Positions 25,601 to 37,100 are shown, counted from the stretch's first letter. The stretch: 64,000 bases of DNA from Calliopum simillimum (GCA_951812925.1 OX638371.1:2604001-2668000), one strand, 5' to 3'. Made by a program: numbers and translations. Notes: generated by a model from the sequence alone, not told the origin.

Positions 25601-27404
25601 TTTTGAATAAAAAGTTTTGATTTTTTGAGAGAAAAACTAGGAGAGGTAAGAAGAAGAGGATGTTTTGTAGAAAATAACCATTATTCATTCATATAGAGCT
25701 AAGTATGAAACTTCTACAAAACTCCTTTCAGTATTCACTGTATCAAGCTTAAACAAACTAACAAATTTTACTGTGCCTTAAAATTTGCAGCGGTACCTGT
25801 AGCTTAATAATTGAAATATTTTCATATCATCTTTTTTTTTGTCTTCTTTTTGTCATAGTAAACAATTTACTAGTTTTTTCTATTCACATTTCTCACTTTT
25901 TCTCATTTCTGTCTTGCTAATTTTCTTTATGGCTTTTCACTTCTTTTCATTATTTTCTTTATTTTGTCATATTCTTGCTTTTTTAGTCAGTTTTGAAATA
26001 TTTGTTGGTCTTATATTTCTTTTTTTTTTTTTGCTTTATAGTGTGACGATATTTTGTTTTTTTTTTTTTTGTGTTATCGTCATATCCTTAGTGTCATTTA
26101 CTGCAGTTTTGGCTCTGTATGTTATTTCATTTTGCATTTTCTTATTTTGTTTTGTCCTAATTTATTTTCTCGTCCTTTGGGAAATACGTAAGCATCAACA
26201 TTTTCGCAGTAAATTTCCTTGTTCATTGTCCACTGGTGGCCAACAAAATTCCAATTTATTCGAATTGTTATTCACAGTTGTTAGTTGTAAAGGCAAGGAA
26301 CTAAGACAGCATCCTGTGTGTTTTGTTATATTTGAAGTCTTGTCTTTATTTGTATGTTTCATCTTTATTAATTTCTTTAATATTCTAGAATTGACCTTTT
26401 TCTTGAATTTTCGAAAAGATGCGCTAATATTTTTTTCATAATACGTTTTTTTCATCATCCTCTAGGCTGCTCTTAACATATCTATAGTTCTTCTAGTTCC
26501 CGAGATAAAACGACATTACAGAATATGATGAAACAGATTTTGTTTATTTTCCCTATTTTCTATAGTTATTTTATGTTTTTAAGATCTTTTGACTAAAATT
26601 CCACTTTGAAGCTCATTTTCATTTTCACCAAACACCTTAAGGAACTTTTTTTCCCGACATAATATTTCAACGAACTTTTCACCCAATGCTTCGTAAACAG
26701 ATAAGAGGCAAATCTAACCGTATATTATTGTTATCGACTCAACTTTTTTTTTCAACATGACATTTCAACGAGCTTTTCACTCAGCGCTTCTAAAATTGAT
26801 ACGAAGAAAATTTAAACGTATGCCAACGTTATCAACTCCAGTGATATTAAAGCATCTTTGAAAGACTTTGCCGTACGATTTACTTCATTCTGCAGATATT
26901 TGTGCAATTAATACTTCAAGTACTTTTCATATATTAAGAAAAGAAGTAAGTTTTTGAAAGTGAACAAAGACTCGGTTCTAGAGCATATATTTCAACATCT
27001 AAATGCACATCCTCATAACCAAAAACAAACATCAAATCTAAAGCTTTATGCGTGTGTGATAACAGTAATACATTGCTTAGAAGCGCACTTCCGATTAAAT
27101 GCTTAAACTTCATTGGATGCCTTTTCATAGAACAAAAGTGTCAAAATGCTTTGTTATCTATTGCAATGACTAAAGTAGAAGAACTTAACACACACACTGT
27201 TTGATGATACAAAATGCAGTTTAACACAAACACCCACATACATACACAAATACATATATACACACACTCACGCAGTTATAAACAAAAACAATGAACGACT
27301 ACCAGCACCAGTTGATAAGCATGCCTGATATAACAAAAACAACAAGTTTTCAACATATCACTACTGAGAAAAGCCACATTAATGCTGTAAAGGCCAAGTT
27401 TTAT
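25601..27404. other. T-rich non-coding stretch
   Basis: No gene visible. The longest open frame of the window (25839-26441, 200 codons) is here. It begins at a TTG, is almost all Phe/Leu/Ile/Val/Ser, follows T runs at about 26021-26070, and shows no ordered membrane-segment spacing, so I do not call it. CA-rich repeats lie at 27190-27270. Confidence 0.55.
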
Positions 27405-27455
27405 TATTACAGTTATTGTTGTTGCAATTGCTGTTGTTGTCGTTGCTGTTGTAAA
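27405..27455 (+). repeat. GTT/GCT microsatellite
   Basis: Irregular run of TTG, GTT and GCT triplets; reads as poly-Cys in one frame only because of composition. Confidence 0.7.
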
Positions 27456-27746
27456 CTTGCGGTTCTGTTCAGTCATGTTGATGTACAAACTTGGCAACCA
27501 ACAGGGGAAATTATGTTGATGCTTAGCAAATAGTTAGCAAAGAAATTAGCAAGATGTTGCTGACTGTAACACCATACTGCAGAAAAAATGCTAGAGTAGC
27601 AGGTAAGAGTGTTATCCGTGGCCTCTGCAAAAATATTATATACCCTACTCCACAGTATCAAGTAAATTCCATCGTCTAAATCAAATCGTAAGTAGTCTGA
27701 AAAACCGCTGAAATCTACACGACGTCTACCATATTCAATACTCCAA
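27456..27746. other. Short non-coding interval
   Basis: Nothing recognised. The ATAC.CTACTCCACAGTAT phrase near 27640-27660 resembles the GGGTATA-type tails of fly repeats but is not extended. Confidence 0.4.
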
Positions 27747-28249
27747 TATGGCGGTCAAAAATTCAATATGGTGGACTTTAATAAAAAAATAAGCTAATTT
27801 GAACCAAATTTCGTGCATGGAGGTTTTTTGGATTGCTTATCACGAATCCGGGGTCGGATTAACAAAACTCAAAATGGCGGATCCAAGATTGCAGACAAAA
27901 CTTTCAAAAATCACGAATCGGATTTAGAACCTTCAAGATGGCGCATCCAAGATGAATGACGGTTGATTTTTGAAAATTTTGTCCGCCATTTTGTATCCCT
28001 CATTTTAAGTTTTGTAAATCCGACTGTGGATTCGTGATCAGCTAGATCTAAAACCCCATATACCAAATTTCAAAGAAATTAGTTGATTTTTGAAAATATT
28101 GTAAGCCATCTTGGATCCGCAATTTTGAATTTTGTGAATCCAACCCCGAATTAAAGGATGAGTGACCCAAAAATCTCCCATGCACGAAATTTGGCTCACA
28201 TTTTTAATTTTTAAATAAAGTCCACCATATTGAACTTTTGACCGCCATA
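27747..28249. mobile_element. Inverted-repeat element with TATGGCGGTC ends
   Basis: Left end TATGGCGGTCAAAA (27747) and its inverse at 28236-28249 are the outer parts of arms that match for about 170 bp, including CCAAATTTCGTGCATGG and a CGGGGTYGGATT segment. Inside each arm a GCGGATCCAAGAT motif recurs. About 503 bp, no coding capacity, no clear target duplication, so the superfamily is open. A 144-codon minus-strand frame (28038-28472) spans its edge and is not credible. Confidence 0.7.
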
Positions 28250-29089
28250 GGGGACATTTCATGAATAATTGAACGTTAAGCACACAAAGCAAATCGCCAA
28301 CTCTTCCTACCTGGCACAATCGACAAAGTTTGACAGGCTCTTCATTCCACAACGATGATGCACCAAAAAAATTCCACTTCTCAACAATATTTTGACCATG
28401 ACGAAGAGAACTTCGACTTTTTTCCAGTACTTTTGTCATTCTATTTCGACCGCAGCAAGTACATGGTAGCATCTGTTCTTACGGAACTTAAATATGTCCA
28501 CACGCAGAACATCAGTAGAATATTGTATTTGGCTTAATCGAGCGTGGAAAAGGCTTGATTGACAAAAGGATCATAACGAAGGGGACATTTTCGGTAGTTT
28601 TCATACGATTAAACTTTATCAGGACTTCTTTTTGATTACGGGATGTATGTTCATTACTAAAAATGTTAGTTTTGAACAATGTCATGGTGGGATGGTCGAA
28701 ATTTCGCTTCAATCGCGCAATACACTCGTGAGACAGGTGTTTTACACAAATTTGACAAAATTCTTCTACGAACCTACTTAGTCTTGAGTTCGATCAAATC
28801 TTTCTGTCTATAAGTTTGCTTCATTATCACAAATTACACTCTCAATACACCAATGTCTTCCAAGAATTCCGGTTTATAAAGCCACTAATTTAGTATTGTT
28901 CGTTATATGCTACGGGGCAAAATATCTATGAACGAAAAAAAGAATGATGCAAATCGGGCAAATGATGCTCGAGTTATAGAGACACAGAAAAACAGACAGA
29001 CGTTGTATTTTATATTGTAGTATGATTAAATATTTTCGAGAGTTTCCAACACAGCCTTGGGCTAAGCGTTACACACGGAAGCACTGAGT
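28250..29089. other. Non-coding stretch
   Basis: Short open frames on both strands at 28260-28710 have no recognised domain. I looked for transposase signatures (DDE spacing, helix-turn-helix) and found none I could defend. Confidence 0.4.
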
Positions 29090-29097
29090 GAGCATTA

Positions 29098-29428
29098 GAC
29101 CGGCCGCAGCTTGTATGGAAAAAATTAAAATCGGAAATTTATAAATATTTGTTACTAAATATATGAGGTTTGATGTAACAAATAATACCTGAAATTTTCA
29201 GCTTGATTTGAATATGCCTAGTCGTGCCTAGTGGGGTCGAAAGTACCCACATATCATCGGAAATTTTGATATGTCGGTACTTTCGACCCCACTAGGCACG
29301 ACTAGGCATATTCAAATCAAGCTGAAAATTTCAGGTATTATTTGTTACATCAAACCTCATATATTTAGTGACAAATATTTATAAATTTCCGATTTTAATT
29401 TTTTTCCATACAAGCTGCGGCCGGTCTA
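29098..29428. mobile_element. hAT-type snapback MITE, almost perfect palindrome
   Basis: The 331-bp element runs from TAGACCGGCCGCAGC to its inverse and is flanked by exact 8-bp copies of GTGAGCAT (29090-29097 and 29429-29436). The whole element is one palindrome. The arms differ only by a single A in an A run, one T/C change (near 29153) and the small centre at about 29245-29267. An 8-bp duplication with TA..G-type ends fits the hAT superfamily. The near-identity of the arms means either a young insertion or continuing homogenisation. If transcribed through, it would give a long double-stranded hairpin. Confidence 0.85.
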
Positions 29429-29436
29429 GTGAGCAT

Positions 29437-30715
29437 GTTCGGTGTAGGGTAAAGAAAAAATTTTTATTCCACATTTATTGTTGCCACATTTCAGAAGAAA
29501 ATAAAAAAAAAACACAATATTAAGTTCAAACTAAAAGTTGAAAGTTAAAAACTAGAATACATGTACAAATGTAACTGTTGTTGTCGTTTTGTTGTTGTTG
29601 CATATGTGTAATACGTGTATATACATATGTGTGCTGCATAACCGCAGTTAATGGACGTTCTACGTTAAACAATTTTATGGTCACAAAATCTTAGCTAGCA
29701 AGAAAATGTGTGAGAACAAACTGGATCAAAGCAACTGATGCAACGAACTGTGTTGAGGAAATTACTTACCCCCTATGGAATTTTGGTTACAATAAGGAAG
29801 TACACTAAAGCTAATCTTGGTAAAGGATAACCAATAGAAATTGTAATGAGTGACAAGTAAGGCCACTTGTGCTTCAAGTGAAGCAGAGATTGTGAGCTTA
29901 AACTTTTTGGTATATTGTCTTAGTCAAATTGAAACTGGGAGCTTATTTTATTTTCTAAACTCAATTTTAAAGATATACATAGAATACAAGATTCTTAATA
30001 AATTTTGTTAACAAAAGAAAAAACCAATTGTTGCTTTGCTCAACAAACTCTTATTATCGAATTTTATTGAAAACAAACAATTTGTCAAAAGCTCTTTTTT
30101 TGTTGTTTTTATTATGAGTCGATACTTTTGTTTGTTTTTATTAGTTGTATCATAAGCTGATAAACTGATAAACTTATTGAGGACATAGACATCCCTCAAG
30201 TTGTTAGGACAAAAACTTTGGGCAGCAGACAAACAAGTTCGCGTGACTTCCGCTTCCACTTGATGCCTTTAAATGGAATAAAATTAGTGGGTTAAGATAA
30301 ACCCACACACAGTTGCAGTTGTCTAAAACTTTTACTAAACCTTGAATAAGTAGCGTTAGATATTCAAGTCCACATAAGTAAAGATTAATGTGAAAGACAA
30401 CATTTGAGAAATAAACTTTCTAAGAAACAACTATAGTAGGTATGGCATAAATAATGTTGAAAAAAGCCAAAAACATATTTTAAACATTCGTAGATTTAAT
30501 TTTTGATACCCTTTTCTTTCTTACACTTTTTAGTCTGGTAAAAAAGAAATTCAGCCAACCCATGCCTATTGTAACAAAATTTAGCTTTACCATTGCGAAT
30601 TTCACGAAAATTAAGTAAATACTTTTGTTTCGGGTCGAAAACTGTAAAAATGGAAAAAAAAAACTTTGGCAGATTAAAAAATTATCGAATCGGCAAACAA
30701 AGACTAATGTTTAGG
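29437..30715. other. AT-rich non-coding stretch
   Basis: No gene visible. Small GTT run at about 29577-29600. Confidence 0.5.
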
Positions 30716-30717
30716 TA

Positions 30718-31655
30718 GGGGAATAGTGTCGCCTGTGGGCTTGAGTCGGGTATGGGCACCCCCAAGTAACTTTAGACAGAAAACAAATAAGGCTGTTCTG
30801 ACAAATGTCAAGCGCGTGTTATGATAGCGCGTAGTTTTTGTGCATATACCGGAGCAAACAGACGCATATGCTATGTACTGAGAAGAAAACAATTTTTTGA
30901 ATAAGTGAAAGTCAACACAAAAGTTTTTTCTATAATTTTTCAAGTGCGATAATCGAAGTAAATCAATCGAAAAGCTGAATGTAATCTATATTTATGCACT
31001 AAATATATTATATTTTGTGATTCAACACCGAATCCTACCAAAATGTTCACACAACAGAATTTGCTTATTGTTTTTCAAAGTGGCTGTCAAAGCCGGTTGT
31101 GGGCACCCAATTGGGTCGGGTGTGGGCGCCCCTCTGTTTTTTTATTTAAAGCGTGTGTTTTTCTGAATTTTCGTCGTGGATGCCAACATTACTAATTTAA
31201 CTGGTTTCCTTATGCTCTTTAACGCTTTTTTAGTTGAAAGGAAAGAACCAATAGTCTCTTTAGCGATATCGTAGAAAAAAGTTATTTTCATTAAGTGTGG
31301 ATGTTAAGGAGGCATATCATTTTGCAAAAAATCTCGGTATTGAGTTTTCTAACAAGTGGATCAAGGAGCAGATGGTGGGCATGAACAATTGCAAAGCAAT
31401 TGATCTGGCATTGACGCCGAAGACAGTCAAGTCTGGTTTCAGGGCAATAGACATCGATCCAGACGCTTTCAGTGACACTGATTGTGTTGAAGTCGTTGAG
31501 CAGAATTTGTTGAATTTGTATGAGTCAATGTTTCAAAAATAAATTAGTTTTTCTTTTTTCTCCATTTGATCACTATTTTTTTTTATTATTTTTATAACGG
31601 ACAAAATCAATTTACTATCTTCACCAGTAATTAAATTCCTTCGACACTATTCCCC
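30718..31655 (+). mobile_element. Pogo-like transposon, internally deleted copy 2
   Basis: Left end GGGGAATAGTGTCG (30718) and its inverse at 31642-31655 are perfect 14-bp inverted repeats flanked by TA (30716-30717 and 31656-31657). Subterminal motifs of the GGTYGTGGGCACCC kind occur at about 30747-30765 and 31094-31132. The interior carries one transposase remnant in the same orientation. At 938 bp it is an internal deletion derivative. It is a diverged, inverted-orientation relative of 17878-18791, and better preserved. Confidence 0.9.
31264..31542 (+). pseudogene. Pogo-like transposase, N- and C-terminal parts fused by deletion
   Basis: The open frame (stop-free from 31264; first GTG at 31297) reads VDVKEAYHFAKNLGIEF...MVGMN, which matches the helix-turn-helix part of the 18.2-kb remnant. 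It then jumps to LTPKTVKSGFRAIDIDPDAF and SDTDCVE before TAA. A segment of the type F+ATGI.P..P..F.D.D is typical of the C-terminal end of pogo/Tigger-like transposases. The catalytic DDE core that should lie between is missing, so the protein cannot transpose. About 82 codons against several hundred in a full transposase. Domain assignment is from memory of the family pattern. Confidence 0.65.
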
Positions 31656-31740
31656 TAAAGTAATACTTTTACTACTTTTTACAGTACTAATTTATAAAAA
31701 CATTCCATGCTCCAATTTTAAGACTTTCTAAAATGTTTTT

Positions 31741-32147
31741 TGAAGTTAGTTTATTGACTGTTTTTTATTGCTTGTATAGTACTAATGAAAGTACCAACGC
31801 GCTTTTTCTAAATTGAAGTATGATAATTTTATATTGAACTAATTAAACAGTCATTTTTGCAATTTTTCAACAACAGACGAAAGCAAGTGTTAACATGGAA
31901 ATTGATTACATATGTTTCGGCTACTTCCACATACATATTTATATATTTTTCATATATAAACATGTATATAGCCTCATCAGATCAGTTTTAGTTAAATCTT
32001 GCCAGAAACCGTACTCGAACTCGTGACTCCGGTTTTCTAATGAAAGAGAACGCGGTGCTTAAGCGATTGTGCTATAGGCCACGAGTAAACTCTCTGAGCA
32101 GGATCGCCATTATGCATAACTCATAAGGCTCACTAGCGCCGTCTGTT
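31741..32147 (-). repeat. Left arm of the 407-bp palindrome
   Basis: Exact-length inverse (407 bp, no gaps) of 32176-32582, separated by a 28-bp spacer. Only one base difference from the facing arm was seen: T at 31775 faces G at 32548. The arm contains the Pol III boxes in inverse (B box 32011-32021, A box 32064-32074). Its left boundary falls inside the 574-bp unit, so it is an inverted partial unit. Confidence 0.95.
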
Positions 32148-34226
32148 ACCAACTAACAATTTGGCAATTTTTCACAACAGACGGCGCTAGTGAGCCTTAT
32201 GAGTTATGCATAATGGCGATCCTGCTCAGAGAGTTTACTCGTGGCCTATAGCACAATCGCTTAAGCACCGCGTTCTCTTTCATTAGAAAACCGGAGTCAC
32301 GAGTTCGAGTACGGTTTCTGGCAAGATTTAACTAAAACTGATCTGATGAGGCTATATACATGTTTATATATGAAAAATATATAAATATGTATGTGGAAGT
32401 AGCCGAAACATATGTAATCAATTTCCATGTTAACACTTGCTTTCGTCTGTTGTTGAAAAATTGCAAAAATGACTGTTTAATTAGTTCAATATAAAATTAT
32501 CATACTTCAATTTAGAAAAAGCGCGTTGGTACTTTCATTAGTACTATGCAAGCAATAAAAAACAGTCAATAAACTAACTTCATAATTTATCTAGGGGAAC
32601 CTGCCTATCTATCATTAAAATTCTCGTAATTTCGAGAGCCTGCATTGTATGTGGAAAACAAATCCGCCCTTGTAGGTTTTAATTTTAGCTAGCGTAGCAT
32701 GTCTCAAAACCAGAGTGTGTTACCAACTAACAATTTGGCAATTTTTCACAACAGACGGCGCTAGTGAGCCTTATGAGTTATGCATAATGGCGATCCTGCT
32801 CAGAGAGTTTACTCGTGGCCTATAGCACAATCGCTTAAGCACCGCGTTCTCTTTCATTAGAAAACCGGAGTCACGAGTTCGAGTACGGTTTCTGGCAAGA
32901 TTTAACTAAAACTGATCTGATGAGGCTATATACATGTTTATATATGAAAAATATATAAATATGTATGTGGAAGTAGCCGAAACATATGTAATCAATTTCC
33001 ATGTTAACACTTGCTTTCGTCTGTTGTTGAAAAATTGCAAAAATGACTGTTTAATTAGTTCAATATAAAATTATCATACTTCAATTTAGAAAAAGCGCGT
33101 TGGTACTTTCATTAGTACTATGCAAGCAATAAAAAACAGTCAATAAACTAACTTCATAATTTATCTAGGGGAACCTGCCTATCTATCATTAAAATTCTCG
33201 TAATTTCGAGAGCCTGCATTGTATGTGGAAAACAAATCCGCCCTTGTAGGTTTTAATTTTAGCTAGCGTAGCATGTCTCAAAACCAGAGTGTGTTACCAA
33301 CTAACAATTTGGCAATTTTTCACAACAGACGGCGCTAGTGAGCCTTATGAGTTATGCATAATGGCGATCCTGCTCAGAGAGTTTACTCGTGGCCTATAGC
33401 ACAATCGCTTAAGCACCGCGTTCTCTTTCATTAGAAAACCGGAGTCACGAGTTCGAGTACGGTTTCTGGCAAGATTTAACTAAAACTGATCTGATGAGGC
33501 TATATACATGTTTATATATGAAAAATATATAAATATGTATGTGGAAGTAGCCGAAACATATGTAATCAATTTCCATGTTAACACTTGCTTTCGTCTGTTG
33601 TTGAAAAATTGCAAAAATGACTGTTTAATTAGTTCAATATAAAATTATCATACTTCAATTTAGAAAAAGCGCGTTGGTACTTTCATTAGTACTATACAAG
33701 CAATAAAAAACAGTCAATAAACTAACTTCATAATTTATCTAGGGGAACCTGCCTATCTATCATTAAAATTCTCGTAATTTCGAGAGCCTGCATTGTATGT
33801 GGAAAACAAATCCGCCCTTGTAGGTTTTAATTGTAGCTAGCGTAGCATGTCTCAAAACCAGAGTGTGTTACCAACTAACAATTTGGCAATTTTTCACAAC
33901 AGACGGCGCTAGTGAGCCTTATGAGTTATGCATAATGGCGATCCTGCTCAGAGAGTTTACTCGTGGCCTATAGCACAATCGCTTAAGCACCGCGTTCTCT
34001 TTCATTAGAAAACCGGAGTCACGAGTTCGAGTACGGTTTCTGGCAAGATTTAACTAAAACTGATCTGATGAGGCTATATACATGTTTATATATGAAAAAT
34101 ATATAAATATGTATGTGGAAGTAGCCGAAACATATGTAATCAATTTCCATGTTAACACTTGCTTTCGTCTGTTGTTGAAAAATTGCAAAAATGACTGTTT
34201 AATTAGTTCAATATAAAATTATCATA
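32144..34226 (+). repeat. 574-bp tandem array (3.6 copies) with tRNA-like Pol III boxes
   Basis: The marker AACAGACGGCG occurs at 32176, 32750, 33324 and 33898, exactly 574 bp apart; the fourth copy stops at 34226. Copies are nearly identical (noted differences: 32548 G/33696 A, and 32685 T/33833 G). Each unit begins with a 306-bp core (first copy 32161-32466) bounded by 23-bp imperfect inverted ends, TTGGCAATTTTTCACAACAG on one side and its diverged inverse on the other. The core is followed by about 268 bp of spacer. The core carries an A box, a B box and an AT-rich hairpin. Together with the inverted arm to its left this gives a head-to-head, Foldback-like structure. Confidence 0.95.
32249..32312 (+). 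promoter_or_regulatory. Internal Pol III promoter (A and B boxes), repeated in every unit
   Basis: TAGCACAATCG (32249-32259) matches the A-box consensus TRGCNNARYNG at all 11 positions; AGTTCGAGTAC (32302-32312) matches the B box at 9 of 11. Start-to-start spacing is 53 nt, as in tRNAs with a long variable arm. The flanks do not form a good T stem or acceptor stem, so it is tRNA-derived, not a tRNA. Same pairs at 32823/32876, 33397/33450 and 33971/34024, plus the inverse in the left arm. The first TTTT after the B box in the first unit is near 32677. Confidence 0.65.
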
Positions 34227-35743
34227 AAATGTTTTTTGTTAAAAGGACATAAAACTATATTTCATATGAATCCAAAACAAAGATCTCGAACGGTTTTAGA
34301 GTTATAATTTGTTGAACTTAAACTCAAGGTTATGTTTATTTTGAAATGCTAAAAGATTTCTAAGGCTGAAAGTGCAGAGAAAATGTTTTCATAAATATAC
34401 ATTGAAATAAATCAAATCTAAAAAAAAAATTATCAAATTGAGAAGAGTTCAAGCAAAATGTTTCATGTCAATGAATGGAGTACTAACTAACCAGATAAAT
34501 AGTTCCATCAATAGATGTCATATTCATAAAATATTTTCAATTAATTTATATCTATTTTTACTAAAATCGAAGATGTAATTCAATCATTTTGCATTTGCTT
34601 TATAATTGAATTTTGTCATGGCAATTTGTAATTAAATTAAAATCGTTGCTTCTCTTGTGTGTCAATATGAAATTAAAACTAATTAAGTCTTCATATTACA
34701 AATATTACAATAGAAAAGTTAAATTTGGACACAAAACATGATAATGAACATTTGAATTTGTATAATTTTGTGCTTTGAAATAGAACCCATCTCACTTAAA
34801 TGGCAAAAATATTTTGATTGTGTACAATTTAATTAGATTGCAGCTTCTGCGGTTACATGGCAACATCCAATCACATAACACATAACTATTGCCAAGTTTA
34901 CTTAATAAAGAGAAAAATATTTTTAAATGGCAACCCTGCAGCCATATGCATTCAATAACTGACATTTGTATGAAAACGAAAATAAAATGACTGTCATAGC
35001 CTGTGGCAAATAAAATACAACATAACGATTTATGTCAATACACTCATATTTCCAGCTTAAATCTCACACAATATGCTACATAAGTATTTTCTGCAGCCAC
35101 CAACACTAACATACGTGTACACACATACAAAGATATGTGTTTTTGTTTGTAGTTGGCAACATTATGGGGGTCATGACAAAAAATATGATTACGAAATGTC
35201 CTTTTTATTTGCTTTATATTCAAGTAGTTGGGTTGCCAAAAGAAAATGTGAACGGAACGGAAAATTAAAATTCAAAAATTTTTTGGCCTAAAGCTGGGCA
35301 AGATTTTGGTTGTAACAAAAACAAAATTATTTTCCTATTTTTCAAAAGCAATGGTTCTTAGCGAAATTGGCCGCTGCAATAAAACAAATTGTTTCGTGAA
35401 AATAAAAAGTGAGAAAAGCCATTATCCAGATGAAATTGGACTCACCTCCTTACATAATAATAATAAAAACTCATTGATTTTGGAATATTTTCGTTGCATG
35501 CTAAAAGGCTCTCCTTTGGTTTTGAAAATATATTACTTAGTTGAAATGAAAGTACCTCAGTTGCTTCTTATTATTTCTAAAACAACTTCAGTTTATTCTG
35601 AAGAAGACTCTACAAACACTTTTGTCTGAGTTAATATTTGAAAGATTTTTTTGATTGATTTGATAGTGGAGTCCTATTCTCTTAAAATTAATAAACATAT
35701 GTAATTATTGTCATTATTTTTTTAATTATAGAATTTATACTGC
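34227..35743. other. AT-rich non-coding stretch
   Basis: No gene visible. A 107-codon frame at 35306-35629 starts at a TTG and has no recognisable domain. Confidence 0.5.
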
Positions 35744-35752
35744 GTATCAATA

Positions 35753-36346
35753 GGTTACCGGACATAATCCCAACGGACATAATCCCCATTTACGAAATGG
35801 GGATTACGTCCGAAAACTTTTCGGTCATAATCCCCATTTTGGCCATGGGGGTTATGTCCGCAAATTTTTCGAAAAATTTAATTAAGATTGAACAAAATTT
35901 TTGTAATAATCCATTAAAAAAATTTATATAGTGTTGGATGTTATAGACTGATCCGCGGCCGAAGGCCGCCGCGAAGCCGGTATTGGATTTTTGGGAGTTT
36001 TAAATCCTGAGCTGCGGCCGCAGGCCGCCCACTTACCCCTACCCTTATGTAAAATTACTGTGGCTAGCAAACTAGGTGTTGGATATATTATAGACTGATC
36101 AGCGGCTGAAGGCAGCCGCGGAAACGGTATTGGAATTTTTGGGAGTTGTAAATCCTGAGCTGCTTCTGTTGTCAATAACAAAATATCGTTATGGGGACTA
36201 TGTCCGTTTTTTCCTGGGGATTATGTCCGAAACACTTGCGGACATAAACCCCAGTGAAAAAATGGGGATTTTGTCCGAATAACTTGCGGACATAATCGCC
36301 ATATCGTGAATGGGGATTATGTCCGTGGGGATTATGTCACGGCACC
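35753..36346 (+). mobile_element. 594-bp MULE-like element with GGACATAATCCCC site arrays
   Basis: The element runs from GGTTACCGGACATAATCCC to GGGATTATGTCACGGCACC and is flanked by exact 9-bp copies of GTATCAATA (35744-35752 and 36347-36355). A 9-bp duplication suggests a Mutator-like (MULE/Phantom) origin; hAT (8 bp) is the alternative. The ends are packed with the word GGACATAATCCCCA in both orientations, about five copies at the left and seven at the right. The interior has two GC-rich units 147 bp apart (GATC at 35950 and 36097) containing GCGGCCGC-type palindromes. No transposase. Diverged from its partner at 63493. Confidence 0.75.
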
Positions 36347-36355
36347 GTATCAATA

Positions 36356-37100
36356 TCATTTTTTAATTCCGAAGTATTTATTCGAAAATATTACAAAATT
36401 GGATTATAATACTTTCATATGATCTGCTATATAAAATTTATACAAAAAAAGTATAAAAGATTCTTAAATGGTGACACTAATAAATTTAAGCCAATATAGT
36501 GTGAATTGTTTCAATACTTTATTTGCATAAGTTTTATACGAAAAAACGGTTTGACCACCTAGTTGTAGCATAGATTGTATATCAAATTTGATGTGGATTT
36601 GTATTCATTCCAATTTGGTTTGAATTTGGACAGTTTTTAAATCATTTCGTAAAAATCGACTGCAAGCTAGGGTAGAAAACAGTTTTCTACACAATTACTC
36701 CTTCCAATTAGTCAGTTATTGACTAGACTACACTAAAGTTTCAAGTCTACTCTTCAGGTTAATACTGAGGACTTATAGTATTAAATATATTTCCAATAAT
36801 TGTTTCCTGCTGTTAAAGTTCCTTTAACAAACTACTATTTTTTCAAATACCAGCGCCAGTACTGTGTCTTACCACCAGCTCACCAGGTAAATCAAACTGC
36901 ATTACCAAATAGATTTTTCTACTTCAGCTGCCTGAGCACTGATTAACATAATTGAAAAGCGCATCTGAAAATGTGCACTTATTTTTGCGCGTATTGACTT
37001 CAAATCTGCGGCAACTGGAGTAAAAAAACCCAAACATTAGATATCCGCAATATCGCACACATGCACACATCCGCCATCTTTTTTTTTTTGTTTCTTTTTT
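36356..37100. other. AT-rich non-coding stretch
   Basis: Nothing recognised. Confidence 0.5.

Noticed and set aside
25839..26441. 200-codon open frame, longest in the window
   Set aside because: Starts at TTG, follows T runs, composition is Phe/Leu/Ile/Val with no ordered segments, and no domain or Kozak context supports it.
28038..28712. Minus-strand frames that looked like a possible transposase
   Set aside because: They cross the edge of the 27.7-kb element, overlap frames on the other strand, and show no catalytic or DNA-binding signature.
32242..32330. Functional tRNA gene in the 574-bp unit
   Set aside because: The boxes are good but the T stem and acceptor stem do not pair; derived from a tRNA, not one itself.
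35924..36181. 85-codon frame with a repeated Pro-rich segment
   Set aside because: The repetition mirrors the 147-bp (49-codon) unit of the MULE-like element; the frame is kept open only because 147 is divisible by three.
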